DNA from: Lysobacter enzymogenes
GTDB taxonomy: Bacteria; Pseudomonadota; Gammaproteobacteria; Xanthomonadales; Xanthomonadaceae
Reading direction: 5' to 3'
DNA length: 64,000 nt
Assembly (NCBI RefSeq): GCF_017355525.1
Contig: NZ_CP067395.1
Coordinates: 1,674,001 to 1,738,000 of the forward strand
Made by a program: the position numbers and the translations under genes. Below the pieces are notes generated by a model. It made no database searches. It was not told the origin of the DNA and saw only the letters and a program-made list of their open reading frames with translations. Position 1 is the stretch's first letter, and each line of letters opens with the position of its first letter. Of this stretch, positions 30,586 to 39,874 are shown in pieces.

Positions 30586-31521
30586 TCAGTCCGACGGGTA
30601 CGAACGGCTGGCGATACGGATGGTTTCCATCTCGAAGCCCCGCCGCATCAGCAAATCCGCGGCTTTGCGGCGCCGCGCCGGGTCGTCGGCATAGGCCTCG
30701 CCGAAGCGTCGCCGGAGCAGGTCGCGGGCGTTTTCCAGCCAGTCGCCGTCGAAGCTCGCCATGGCCGCGGCGATGGCCTCGCCGTCGAGCCCGTGGGTGC
30801 CCAGTTCGGCGCGGATATGCATCGGCCCATAGCCATTGTTGGCGCGACTGCGGACCAGGGTCTGGGCGAAGCGCTCGTCGTCCTGCCAGCCGGCTTCGGC
30901 GAGGCGGTCGACGGCTTCGACGACCTGCTCGCGGTCGAGGCCGCGCGAGGTCAGTTTCCGGGTCAGTTCCTTGCGCGAATGCTCGCGCCGGACCAGCAGG
31001 CCGAGCGCGCGCTGGGCCGGGCTCTGCTGACGCGAGGCCTTGCGTCGCTCGCGTGGGGAAGGGCCACTAGTACTTTGGTCGAACAGGTGGCCGTCGCCGT
31101 CGGCAAACGGGTGTTCGAACGCGGTTTCGGGGGCGCGGTGCGCGAGGTCGCCGCGGGCGTCGGAGCCTTCGCCGTCGCGTGCGGAGGTGTTGCGGAGGGC
31201 GGCGTCGGCGTCGGGCCGAGCCGGGTCGGCGTCGCGGTGGCGATCGTCGCTGCCGGAGCCTTCGTCGCGGCCGGCAACCGAGCCGATCCGCCGCGGCGCC
31301 CGCGGGCCAGCGTCCGAATCATCGCCGGACGCCGAAAACGCCGAATCGCGGGACGACCGGTCCGCAGCTGCGGACCGGTCCCCGCTTTCGATCGCGCGCA
31401 TGCGCGCGCGCAGTTCGTTCAGACCTACCGCTTCACGGCCGGGCGAGTGCTCGCCACCCTGCCCGGCCGTGCTGCCGGCGTCACCACCATGACGCCGTCC
31501 GTCATCCCGATCGGAACTCAT
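30586..31521 (-). CDS. recX: RecA modulator RecX with a long disordered N-terminal extension
   Basis: Residues about 165-311 form a normal Rec[57 protein letters not shown] and [15 protein letters not shown]. RecX binds RecA and limits filament growth. The first ~160 residues are Asp/Arg/Ser/Gly/Ala-rich and have no fold signature. The only in-frame ATGs are at 31521 and 31401; none lies near the RecX core, so an extension of at least 120 residues seems unavoidable unless a rare start is used. It begins 31 bp after recA. Confidence 0.88.
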   Translation of the reverse strand: MSSDRDDGRRHGGDAGSTAGQGGEHSPGREAVGLNELRARMRAIESGDRSAAADRSSRDSAFSASGDDSDAGPRAPRRIGSVAGRDEGSGSDDRHRDADPARPDADAALRNTSARDGEGSDARGDLAHRAPETAFEHPFADGDGHLFDQSTSGPSPRERRKASRQQSPAQRALGLLVRREHSRKELTRKLTSRGLDREQVVEAVDRLAEAGWQDDERFAQTLVRSRANNGYGPMHIRAELGTHGLDGEAIAAAMASFDGDWLENARDLLRRRFGEAYADDPARRRKAADLLMRRGFEMETIRIASRSYPSD

Positions 31522-31552
31522 TGCAAGACGATTCGCTAAGGGCCGGCGAGCA

Positions 31553-32581
<1,029 letters not shown>

Positions 32582-32617
32582 CGCTGTGTTCCTTAAGTCT
32601 GTCGTGGTGGGGATACG

Positions 32618-32854
32618 TTAGAGGGCGCGTATCGCAGAGGCTGAGATCGCAGCGCCGAGAGCCAAATTATCCGTCGAAGCGGCCGTGCGCTGCCGGGCGG
32701 TTGCCGATGCCGGGGTCGGATTTCCCCGCGCCAGCGCAGCGGAAATCGTCTCGTCGAGGCCGCGCAGGGCGGCCTCGGCGGCGCCGACCGCGGCGCATTC
32801 GCGCGCGAAGCCGTAGCGGTCGAACAGGCGGGCGCTGGCCATCGCGGCGCTCAA
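32618..32854 (-). CDS. Small hypothetical ORF between lexA and recA
   Basis: A 78-residue frame whose TTG start overlaps the lexA stop by 4 bp (TTGA); an ATG four codons further on is the alternative start. The product (ARLFDRYGFARECAAVGAAE, then an Ala/Thr-rich tail) has no membrane or signal segment. Position in an SOS operon recalls small division inhibitors such as SulA, but no SulA motif is visible. Coding status is uncertain. If real, it would be induced with lexA. Confidence 0.42.
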   Translation of the reverse strand: MSAAMASARLFDRYGFARECAAVGAAEAALRGLDETISAALARGNPTPASATARQRTAASTDNLALGAAISASAIRAL

Positions 32855-33507
32855 CGGTTGGGCCGGACCAGGCCGCAGTACAGGCCTTCGATGGCGAAGT
32901 CCTGGTCGGGCAGGACCTCGATCGGCGCGTAATCGGGATTGCGCGGCAGCAGGCGGATGCGGTCCTTGCCGATCTTCAGCAGCTTGACGGTGATCTCGTC
33001 GTCGATGCGCGCGACCACGATCTGGCCCGAGCGCGCGTCGTGGGTGCGGTGCACGCCGATCAGATCGCCGTCGAAGATGCCCTCGTCGCGCATCGAGTCG
33101 CCCTTGACCTTGAGCAGGTAGTCGGGCGACGGGAAGAACATGTTGCGATCGAGCAGGACGTAGTTGTCCGGCTCGATGCCGGCGGCCGAACCGATCGGCG
33201 CGCCGGCGGCGACCCGGCCGAGCACCGGCAGGCGCAGCGCGTCCTCATCGATCGCGGGCGCGGCGACCAGCCCCAGCTCGCGCTGCGCCTGCGGCGGCGG
33301 CTGCAGCACGCGGATGCCGCGCGCGCGCCCGGGCAGGCGCTCGATCGCGCCGGCCGCCTCGAGCGCTTCGAGGTGGTACTGCGCGGCGCGCACGCCCTTG
33401 AAGCCGAACGCGCGGGCGATCTCGGTCTGCGACGGCGGGAAACCCTCGGCGTCGATCCGTTCCGCGATCAGCGCGAGGATGGCTTGCTGGGTGTCGGTCA
33501 GATTCAT
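32851..33507 (-). CDS. lexA: SOS repressor LexA
   Basis: Represses DNA-damage genes and self-cleaves with RecA. The 218-residue protein has the winged-helix N-terminus (FPPSQTEIARAFGFKGVRAA) and an S24 peptidase domain: cleavage site in VLGRVAAGAPIG (Ala-Gly), nucleophile Ser in KVKGDSMRDEGIFDG and general-base Lys in RIDDEITVKLLK. ATG 33507 lies 1 nt from the LexA operator and has no Shine-Dalgarno. An upstream in-frame extension would run through the operator and was rejected. Confidence 0.97.
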   Translation of the reverse strand: MNLTDTQQAILALIAERIDAEGFPPSQTEIARAFGFKGVRAAQYHLEALEAAGAIERLPGRARGIRVLQPPPQAQRELGLVAAPAIDEDALRLPVLGRVAAGAPIGSAAGIEPDNYVLLDRNMFFPSPDYLLKVKGDSMRDEGIFDGDLIGVHRTHDARSGQIVVARIDDEITVKLLKIGKDRIRLLPRNPDYAPIEVLPDQDFAIEGLYCGLVRPNR

Positions 33508-33509
33508 GG

Positions 33510-33528
33510 TTAGTAGTATTACTACTAA
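33510..33528. promoter_or_regulatory. LexA operator
   Basis: TTAGTAGTATTACTACTAA is a perfect palindrome (extended by a flanking G/C pair at 33509/33529) and fits TTAG-N6-TACTA, the operator described for Xylella and Xanthomonas LexA. It ends 2 bp upstream of the lexA ATG. The divergent MarR-GNAT gene starts 95 bp on the other side and could share the control. Confidence 0.93.
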
Positions 33529-33622
33529 CAACCGGGGCGGGCAAGGCCGTTCGTCTGCGAATTGATTGACTGAGTCAAATAACTGCCGCACCCTGCCCGC
33601 TCGTTCCCTACAAGCCGCCGCC

Positions 33623-34564
33623 ATGACGCCCGAGATCGCCCCGGCCCAGGTCGATGCCGTCCGCGCCTTCAACCGCTTCTACACCCGCCGGATCGACGTG
33701 CTGCGCGAGGACCTGCTCGACAGCCCCTACACCCTGACCCAGGCGCGGGTGCTGTTCGAACTGGCCCAGCGCGAACCGGTGGCGGCGCGCGAGATCGGCG
33801 AGACGTTGGGCCTGGACGCGGGCTATCTGAGCCGGATCGTGCAGGCCTTCGTCGATGCCGGGCTGATCGAAAAGCAACGCTCCGAACACGACGCGCGCAG
33901 CTTCGCGTTGCGCCTGACTGGGTCCGGCCGCAGCGCCTTCGCCGCGCTCGACCGCAGTTCGCACGAGGCCACCGCGACGATGCTGGCGGCGCTGTCGCCG
34001 CTGGACCGCGACCGGCTGCTGCGCGCGATCGCCGACGCCGAGCGCGCGCTGACCGCGCACGCGCTGCCGGCGCCGCAGCGGCTGCGCGTGCGCGAGTACG
34101 GGGTCGGCGACATCGGCTGGGCGATCGAACGCCACGCGCGCCTGTACGCCGACGAGTACGGCTGGAACGGCGATTTCGAAGCGCTGGTGGCGCGGCTGTT
34201 CGCGCAGTTCGCCGGCCAGCACGATCCGGCGCGCGAGCGTTGCTGGATCGCCGAGATCGACGGCGAGCGGGTCGGCTGCGTGTTCGTCGTGGCCAACAAC
34301 GAGGACCCGCAGATCGCGCAGTTGCGCTGCCTGCTGGTGGACCCACGCGCGCGCGGGCTCGGCGTGGGCAAGCGCCTGGTCGAGACCTGCATCGACTTCG
34401 CGCGCGGCGCGGGCTATCCGCGCATGCGCCTGTGGACCAACGACATTTTGGTCGCGGCGCGGCGCATCTACGAGAGCTTCGGCTTCGTGTTGATCGAGGA
34501 AAACCGCCATCGCAGCTTCGGCCACGATCTGGTCGGGCAGATCTGGGAGCGCTCGCTGGAGTGA
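33623..34564 (+). CDS. Bifunctional MarR-type regulator / GNAT acetyltransferase
   Basis: A 313-residue fusion. Residues 1-145 form a MarR winged helix (DSPYTLTQARVLFELAQRE, LGLDAGYLSRIVQAFVDAGL, then the RSEHDARSFALRLT wing). Residues about 150-313 form a GNAT domain with the acetyl-CoA loop LLVDPRARGLGVGKRLVE and a FGFVLIEE end strand. Such fusions occur in many bacteria, and the acetylated substrate is unknown. ATG 33623 was chosen; the frame upstream reaches into the LexA-operator region. It is divergent from lexA. Confidence 0.88.
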   Translation: MTPEIAPAQVDAVRAFNRFYTRRIDVLREDLLDSPYTLTQARVLFELAQREPVAAREIGETLGLDAGYLSRIVQAFVDAGLIEKQRSEHDARSFALRLTGSGRSAFAALDRSSHEATATMLAALSPLDRDRLLRAIADAERALTAHALPAPQRLRVREYGVGDIGWAIERHARLYADEYGWNGDFEALVARLFAQFAGQHDPARERCWIAEIDGERVGCVFVVANNEDPQIAQLRCLLVDPRARGLGVGKRLVETCIDFARGAGYPRMRLWTNDILVAARRIYESFGFVLIEENRHRSFGHDLVGQIWERSLE

Positions 34565-34591
34565 ACCGCCGCGTTGCCGCGACCGCCCCCT

Positions 34592-34727
34592 GTAGGAGCG
34601 GCGCGAGCCGCGACGCGGCCATTGCGATAGCCGATGCAACGATCGCAGCCGTTCGGCGGCCGTGCGCGATGCAGGTGGGTTTCGGCGCGGCCTGAAACCC
34701 CGCGGTCGCGGCTTGCGCCGCTCCTAC
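34592..34727. repeat. REP pair between the MarR-GNAT gene and pncC
   Basis: Forward unit 34592-34617 and inverted unit 34701-34727 occupy the junction of two convergent genes, 27 and 13 bp from their stops. Likely role: a shared terminator or 3' mRNA protection. Confidence 0.8.
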
Positions 34728-34740
34728 AGGGAGCCGACGC

Positions 34741-35265
34741 TCAGGACGCGAGCGTGTCCAGGCCTTGCAGCGCCGCCGCGACGGTCTGCCGCCGCACCGC
34801 TTCGCGGTCGCCTTCGAAGTGGAAGGCTTCGGCGCGCGGATAGCCGCCGCGGCGTTTCCACGCGACCCACACCGTACCGACCGGCTTGTCCTCGGTGCCG
34901 CCGCCGGGACCGGCGATGCCGGTGACCGCGACGGCGAGGGTCGCGCCGGTGTTGGCCAGGGCGCCGGAGACCATTTCGATCACGGTTTCGCGGCTGACCG
35001 CGCCGTGCTGCTCCAGAGTCTGCGGGCGCACGCTCAGCAAGGCCTGTTTGGCTTCGTAGCTGTACGCGACCAGGCCGCATTCGAACCAGGCCGAGGAGCC
35101 GGCGATGTCGGTCAGGGTCTTGGCGATCCAGCCGCCGGTGCAGCTTTCGGCGGTGACCAGCATATGGTGATTGCGGCGCGCGGTTTCGCCGATGCGCGCG
35201 GCCAGGGACTGGAGCACGGCGTCGGTGGTTTCGGCGGGGTCGAGGGTCGGGCTGTGGGCGCTCAT
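34741..35265 (-). CDS. pncC: Nicotinamide-nucleotide amidohydrolase (CinA C-terminal family)
   Basis: Converts NMN to nicotinate mononucleotide in pyridine-nucleotide salvage. The 174-residue stand-alone CinA domain has LVTAESCTGGWIAKTLTDI near residue 38, GLVAYSYEAKQALLSV, and AVAVTGIAGPGGGTEDKPVG. It is the counterpart of E. coli ygaD/pncC, which also lies upstream of recA. Here lexA and the MarR-GNAT gene are interposed. ATG 35265 was preferred over a GTG at 35274. Confidence 0.93.
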   Translation of the reverse strand: MSAHSPTLDPAETTDAVLQSLAARIGETARRNHHMLVTAESCTGGWIAKTLTDIAGSSAWFECGLVAYSYEAKQALLSVRPQTLEQHGAVSRETVIEMVSGALANTGATLAVAVTGIAGPGGGTEDKPVGTVWVAWKRRGGYPRAEAFHFEGDREAVRRQTVAAALQGLDTLAS

Positions 35266-35367
35266 GGGCGTCACTATAACGGGCGCGGGGGCGCCGGCTT
35301 TGCCGGGTGGGTCGGGATCGCGGGCGGATGCGGGCGCGGGTTGCGCGTGGGGTCTCGGCGGTGGGAT

Positions 35368-36417
35368 TTACCGCGTCGCGGCTTGCGCCGCTCCTACAGG
35401 GGCTGCGGATGGTTGCGTGGTGCGGTGTGCGCTCAACAAAGGTTGCAGCGGAACCTGCCAGATGTTGTAGAGCGAGTTGTCCCAGGCCTGGATGCGGGCC
35501 AGGTCCGCCGCGGTCTGTTCGCGGGTGCGCGGGTAGGTCACCGGTTGGCTGCGTTCGCTGCTGAAATACAGGGTCGACAGGTCGGGGCTCAGGCGCGGTT
35601 CGGCGTCGGAGCCGCTGCTGTTGACGCGGTCGCCGAGCCATTGCGGAACGCCCCAGCCGGCGCCGTCGCGGAACACCACGAACAGGTCCATCGAGGCGGT
35701 GGCCGGGGCGCGGCGCGAGCCGAAGATCAGGAAGGATTGGTCCGGCGCCACCGCCGGGTCGACGTCGCTCTGTTCGCCGCCGCTGAACGGCAACGGCTGC
35801 GGTTCGTCGTAGTCGCCGTCGCGCAGGCGCGCGCTGAACAACTGGAAGTAGCCGGTCTTGGCGTTGGGGTGCATGAAGTACAAGGTGCCGTCGGCGGCGA
35901 TGCTCGGCGCGTAGACCGAGTCGTTGCGGTTGATCCGGTCCGGCAGGCGCTCGGGTTCGCTCCAGCCGTGGGCGGTGCGGCGCACGCGCCACAGCGCGCT
36001 GCCCTTGCCGGGCCAGGTCTTGCCGTTGTAGTGGCCGTCGCGCGGCGGCTCGCCGGGGCGCGCGGGACGGTTGGAGACGTAGACCAGATAGGAACCGTCC
36101 GGCGCCATCGCCGGCTCCATGTCGGTCCACTCGCCGGAGAACGGCGCGATCCGCGGCGCGCTCCAACCGCGTGCGCTGCGATGCGATTCCATCACTACCG
36201 CGACCTCCGGCGCCTGGCGGCCGAAGAACACGGTGGCGCCGTCGGGCGAGAACGCCGGCGCGGCGTCGTGGGCGGGGCCGGAGATCACGCCGGCGGCGAA
36301 CACCGTCGGCGTCGGATCCGGCGCGGCGGCGGCGCACAGGGCCGAAGCGAACAAACCGAAAGCGGACAGCAACGCCACGCCGGACAGGCCGGCGCGCAGA
36401 CGGACGGAAACGCGCAT
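35368..36417 (-). CDS. Secreted TolB-type beta-propeller protein
   Basis: A 349-residue protein with a signal peptide (LSGVALLSAFGLFASALCAAAA) and a series of PD40/WD40-like blades: HDAAPAFSPDGATVFF, DMEPAMAPDGSYLVYVS, VYAPSIAADGTLYFMH, DVDPAVAPDQSFLIFG and DAEPRLSPDLSTLYFSS. It is probably periplasmic and may bind a ligand or partner. No enzyme motif is visible. The last ten residues ([10 protein letters not shown]) are encoded by a REP element that lies in frame up to a TAA, so the native end was probably extended by REP insertion. Start ATG 36417. Confidence 0.85.
   Translation of the reverse strand: MRVSVRLRAGLSGVALLSAFGLFASALCAAAAPDPTPTVFAAGVISGPAHDAAPAFSPDGATVFFGRQAPEVAVVMESHRSARGWSAPRIAPFSGEWTDMEPAMAPDGSYLVYVSNRPARPGEPPRDGHYNGKTWPGKGSALWRVRRTAHGWSEPERLPDRINRNDSVYAPSIAADGTLYFMHPNAKTGYFQLFSARLRDGDYDEPQPLPFSGGEQSDVDPAVAPDQSFLIFGSRRAPATASMDLFVVFRDGAGWGVPQWLGDRVNSSGSDAEPRLSPDLSTLYFSSERSQPVTYPRTREQTAADLARIQAWDNSLYNIWQVPLQPLLSAHRTTQPSAAPVGAAQAATR
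35371..35397 (-). repeat. REP unit inside the 3' end of the beta-propeller gene
   Basis: A single unit, read on the minus strand as GTAGGAGCGGCGCAAGCCGC, encoding Val-Gly-Ala-Ala-Gln-Ala-Ala-Thr-Arg as the last nine codons of the gene. Confidence 0.85.
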
Positions 36418-36865
36418 GCGCGGATACTCCGGAGAGCGGAAGGCGAACGGCGCGTTCGCGGGCGGCGCCGTTCCGTGGCCGGATGGGTTGTCGCTGGATG
36501 CGCGGCTCACGCTAGGGCGGCGCGCAGGCGGCGGCATGTGCCGCTCGTCATTGCGGTTTCGCGGGATTTTTGCGTGGTTTTCGCGCGAGGCGCGGCGCGA
36601 GGGGCTGGCGTTTTTCGCCAGTGATTTATGTCAGCGCGATCGGTGGCGGCGGTGGGTCGGCCGGCCGGAGGTGTAGCGTCTCGGCGGTGGCGAGGGCCGG
36701 GTCGCGGCTTGCGCCGCTCCTACAGGTAGCTGCGGAGGGTTGCGTTGCGACTGTAGGAGCGGCGCGAGCCGCGACCGCGCAACGTCCGGTCGCGGCGAAA
36801 GCCGATGAAGACTCTGCGTCGCACAGCGGCGGTCGCGTACGACCGCCGCCCGCCCGCGCAGACGC
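36418..36865. other. Gene-free gap holding a REP pair
   Basis: 448 bp between the beta-propeller gene and the TonB-dependent receptor gene, both on the minus strand. A facing REP pair lies at 36699-36723 (inverted) and 36753-36779 (forward), 87 bp from the receptor stop; it can fold as one hairpin. Nothing else was recognised apart from the presumed promoter of the propeller gene. Confidence 0.7.
36699..36779. repeat. REP pair downstream of the TonB-dependent receptor
   Basis: Inverted unit 36699-36723 and forward unit 36753-36779 face outward around a 29-bp spacer. The arrangement is a compact hairpin, plausible as terminator of the receptor gene. Confidence 0.82.
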
Positions 36866-39388
36866 TCAGTACGACACGCGCAACGTCACGCCATACGTCC
36901 GCGGCGCGCCGAGGAACGCGTTCCACGACCCGGTCTGCAACGGCGCGTCGAAGCCGACCTGCTTGTACTCCTCGTCGAACAGGTTCAGCGCCCAGGCTTC
37001 GACCATCCAGCGCCGGTTCTTGGCGCCGATGCCGACGCGCGCGTTGACCACGGTGTAGGCCGATTGGGCCTTCTCCGGATCCAGGTCCGAACCGGTGTTG
37101 TAGTCGGAGGAATACTTGGCGCCGATGTTGAAGCGGCCGATCAGGTCGGGGCCGAAACCCCATTGGTAGGTCACCGCCGCCGAGGCCGACCACAGCGGCG
37201 CGAAGCTGGCGCGCGCGCCGGGCAGCTTGGCCAGGTCGGCGTCGGGCAGCGGATCCTTGCCGTATTGGGTGTCGGCGTACATCACGCCGCCTTGCAGCAT
37301 CAGGCCCTTGATGCCGGTCTGCCACAGCACTTCGGTGTCGATGCCCTGCGACACCACTTCCGGGATCGAGCGCACCACGAAGCTGGTGCCGAGGAAGCTG
37401 TTGAGCTGGAAGTCGCTGTAGGTCTGGTGGAACAAGGTCGCGTTGAGCAGCAGGTTGCCGCCGGCCCAGGTGGTCTTGGCGCCGAGCTCGTAGCTGTCGA
37501 CGAACTCGCCCGGGAACGAGGTGTCGTTGACCGGGGTGATGCCCGCGGTGCCCGCCGACAGGCCGTTCGACGACTGCACTCGGTCGAGGTTGAAGCCGCC
37601 GGCCTTGTAGCCGCGCGCGGCCGAGGCGTAGCCCATGACGTGCTCGTTCCAGCGGTACGCGGCCTTGATCGTGCCCGACCATTCCTTCTCGTCGCGCTCC
37701 TGGCTGGTGACCCGGCCGTTGTGCAGGGTGTTGGCCCACGGCAGGCACATGAAGCCGATCACCTGCGGCACCAGCGCGCTGAGCGCCGCCAGCGGCACCC
37801 CGCGCGCGGCCAGCGCCTGGCCGACCCGGGTCGGATTGGCCAGGCCGGCGCCGCAGCCGAGGCCGCCGTTGGGATTGCTGTAGACCGAATCGAGTTCCTT
37901 GTTTTCCTTGGTGTAGCGCAGGCCGACGGTGAGGTCGAGCTTGTCGGTCGCGTGCCAGGTGTTGTTGGTGAACAAGGCCACGCTCTTGCTGTTCTGCTGG
38001 TAGCGGTCGAGCGCGCCGAGGCCGCCGAAGCTGCTGCCGAACGGGCGCCCGCTGGCCTGCGACAGGAAAGTAGCGGCGTTGGCGGTGTTGACCACGCCGG
38101 CCGGGAAGCGCGCGGCGATCTGGCTCAGCACCGCGGTCGACAGGTACGGCTCATAGGCCGAGCCCAGGCTGTAGGAATCGTTGCGCTTGAGGTCTTCGTC
38201 GGAATAGAACAGCCCGACCATCCAGTCGAGCTTGTCGGTCGCGCCGGTCAGGCGCAGTTCCTGGCTGAACTGCTTGAAGCCGGTGAAGGATTCGTCCGCG
38301 TTGGGATTGCGGTAGATCATGTCGGCGGTGGTGAAATCGAAGTCCAGGCCGTTGATCGCCTGCCAGTCGCGCGCGGCGGTGATCGAGGTCAGGGTGGCGC
38401 CGCCGAACCAGGGAGTGATCCAGTTGATTTCGGCGGAAACGCCCTTGTCCTTGATGTCCTGGGTGGTCGGCCGGTTGCTCCAGGCGCGGCGCGCGAACGG
38501 ATCGGCGACCGGCGCCACGCCGGTGCCGCCGACCAGCGCGTTGATGATCGCCGAGGTCGGCCCGCGCACCGTGGTCAGGCCGACGCAGCAGTTCTCCTCG
38601 CGGCTGCTGTAGTCGGCGATCAGGTTGATGTCGAGCTTGTCGTTCGGCTCGAACAGCAACTGGCCGCGCAGGGTGTGGAAGTTCTGGTCGCCGTCCTCGC
38701 GCTCGCCGCGCGGGCCGCGGCCGACTTCGACGTCGGTGAAGCCGTCGCGCTTGCGCTTGGCGCCGTAGACGCGGAACGCGGCGTTGTCGCCGAGCGCGGT
38801 GTTGAACGAGCCGGCCGCGCCGACCGCGCCGTAGTCGCCGATGGTCAGCTCGCCCTCGACCTTGGTGTTGTAGTCGGGGCGGCGGCTGATGACGTTGATG
38901 ACGCCGGCCGAGGTGTTCTTGCCGAACACCGTGCCCTGCGGGCCCTTGAGCACTTCGATCCGCTCGATCTCGCCGAGGTCGCCGAAGCCGACGCCGTTGC
39001 GCGGGCGGTAGACGCCGTCGATGACCACGCCGACCGACGATTCCAGGCCTGCGTTGTCGCCGACCGTGCCGATGCCGCGGATGCGCGCCACCGTCTGCAC
39101 TTCGCTCTGGGTGCTGCTGACGGTCAGACCGGGCACCAGCAGCTGCACGTCCTTGATGTCGCGCACGCCGGTGTCCTGCAGCAGTTGCTCGGGCAAGGCG
39201 GTGATCGAGATCGGCACGTCCTGCATCGCCTCCTCGCGCTTCTGCGCGGTGACGGTGAGGCCGGCCAGGGTCTTGGCCTCCTCGTCCTGCGCCGGCGCGG
39301 GCGATTGCGCGTGCGCGGCGGCGGACGCGGCCAAACTCAAGGCGACAGCAAACGACAAGGTCTTGCGACCTGGCAGGCGAGCGAGCAT
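36866..39388 (-). CDS. TonB-dependent outer-membrane receptor
   Basis: An 840-residue receptor. After a signal peptide (cleavage near residue 28, AHAQ) comes the plug: GLTVTAQKREEAMQDVPISI, then IRGIGTVGDNAGLESSVG, IERIEVLKGPQGTVFGKN and GVINVISRRP. The 22-strand barrel ends with GVTLRVSY, the aromatic C-terminal signal. TAQKREEAMQDVPIS is typical of the receptor group annotated as siderophore or plant-compound/sterol uptake in Xanthomonadaceae and sphingomonads. The ligand is unknown. No cognate regulator or transporter is adjacent. Start ATG 39388. Confidence 0.94.
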   Translation of the reverse strand: MLARLPGRKTLSFAVALSLAASAAAHAQSPAPAQDEEAKTLAGLTVTAQKREEAMQDVPISITALPEQLLQDTGVRDIKDVQLLVPGLTVSSTQSEVQTVARIRGIGTVGDNAGLESSVGVVIDGVYRPRNGVGFGDLGEIERIEVLKGPQGTVFGKNTSAGVINVISRRPDYNTKVEGELTIGDYGAVGAAGSFNTALGDNAAFRVYGAKRKRDGFTDVEVGRGPRGEREDGDQNFHTLRGQLLFEPNDKLDINLIADYSSREENCCVGLTTVRGPTSAIINALVGGTGVAPVADPFARRAWSNRPTTQDIKDKGVSAEINWITPWFGGATLTSITAARDWQAINGLDFDFTTADMIYRNPNADESFTGFKQFSQELRLTGATDKLDWMVGLFYSDEDLKRNDSYSLGSAYEPYLSTAVLSQIAARFPAGVVNTANAATFLSQASGRPFGSSFGGLGALDRYQQNSKSVALFTNNTWHATDKLDLTVGLRYTKENKELDSVYSNPNGGLGCGAGLANPTRVGQALAARGVPLAALSALVPQVIGFMCLPWANTLHNGRVTSQERDEKEWSGTIKAAYRWNEHVMGYASAARGYKAGGFNLDRVQSSNGLSAGTAGITPVNDTSFPGEFVDSYELGAKTTWAGGNLLLNATLFHQTYSDFQLNSFLGTSFVVRSIPEVVSQGIDTEVLWQTGIKGLMLQGGVMYADTQYGKDPLPDADLAKLPGARASFAPLWSASAAVTYQWGFGPDLIGRFNIGAKYSSDYNTGSDLDPEKAQSAYTVVNARVGIGAKNRRWMVEAWALNLFDEEYKQVGFDAPLQTGSWNAFLGAPRTYGVTLRVSY

Positions 39389-39634
39389 CGGACATTCCCC
39401 TCTGTGACGACGTTCCGGCGAAACCTCAGGACTTCTCTGTCTGGCGACGGCAGCGATCTGCACGCTGCGCGCGCTTCCTATGCGCAAGGCATCCACGACG
39501 TATACGCGATCGGCGGGGGAAGACGGCCGGGTGACGTGGGACGCACTTTGATGCTGGAAATTAGCACGCAATACGCTGCCGTCATGTCGCGTCGCAACAC
39601 CTTTGTTTCGGCAAACAATTGCGTGGCGTGCGCA

Positions 39635-39660
39635 CGAACGTTCGGAAAAACGTTCGAACG
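39635..39660. promoter_or_regulatory. Two adjacent 10-bp palindromes
   Basis: CGAACGTTCG (39635-39644) and CGTTCGAACG (39651-39660) are each perfect palindromes separated by GAAAAA. Start-to-start spacing of 16 bp suggests cooperative binding of a dimeric regulator. They are about 250 bp upstream of the receptor start and 215 bp upstream of the peptidase start. Confidence 0.55.
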
Positions 39661-39771
39661 CATCGCGCTGCGCGGGCGACGGCGGTCGCATGCCCGCTTC
39701 GGTTCTGCACGTCGCGAGCGGAGCCAGTTCCGTGACTCACGTCGCCGCGGCGATGAGGCCGCGCGCAGGTC

Positions 39772-39818
39772 CTAGGGTCGTTCCTAGCTGGTCCCCTGCC
39801 CTCGCCGCGCCTGCAATG
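39772..39818 (+). promoter_or_regulatory. Composite promoter motif, copy 1
   Basis: CTAGGGTCGTTCCTAGCTGG (an inverted repeat CTAGG-N6-CCTAG plus CTGG) followed after exactly 20 bp by TGCAATG. The same arrangement recurs at 41018-41064. TGCAAT may be the -10 element. The M15 peptidase gene starts 56 bp further on. Confidence 0.7.
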
Positions 39819-39874
39819 GACCGCGACCGCCGCCGCGGCGCGATGCACGCGGCGCACGACCAGGAGAACGGCTC

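Larger units (their letters stand above)
39389..39874. other. Divergent regulatory region between the receptor and the M15 peptidase
   Basis: 486 bp without a gene, containing the receptor promoter, two adjacent 10-bp palindromes (39635-39660) and the composite promoter of the peptidase gene (39772-39818). No RNA gene was recognised. Confidence 0.6.

Noticed and set aside
32582..32617. LexA operator ahead of recA
   Set aside because: Only a partial TTAG-N6 match (near 32618) was seen, without the TACTA half. Not listed as an operator.
36570..37058. Plus-strand 162-codon frame between the beta-propeller and receptor genes
   Set aside because: It runs through the REP pair and into the antisense of the receptor gene, with no ribosome-binding site.
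37064..39775. A 903-codon plus-strand frame opposite the TonB-dependent receptor
   Set aside because: Shadow frame; the minus strand carries a complete plug and barrel with a signal peptide.
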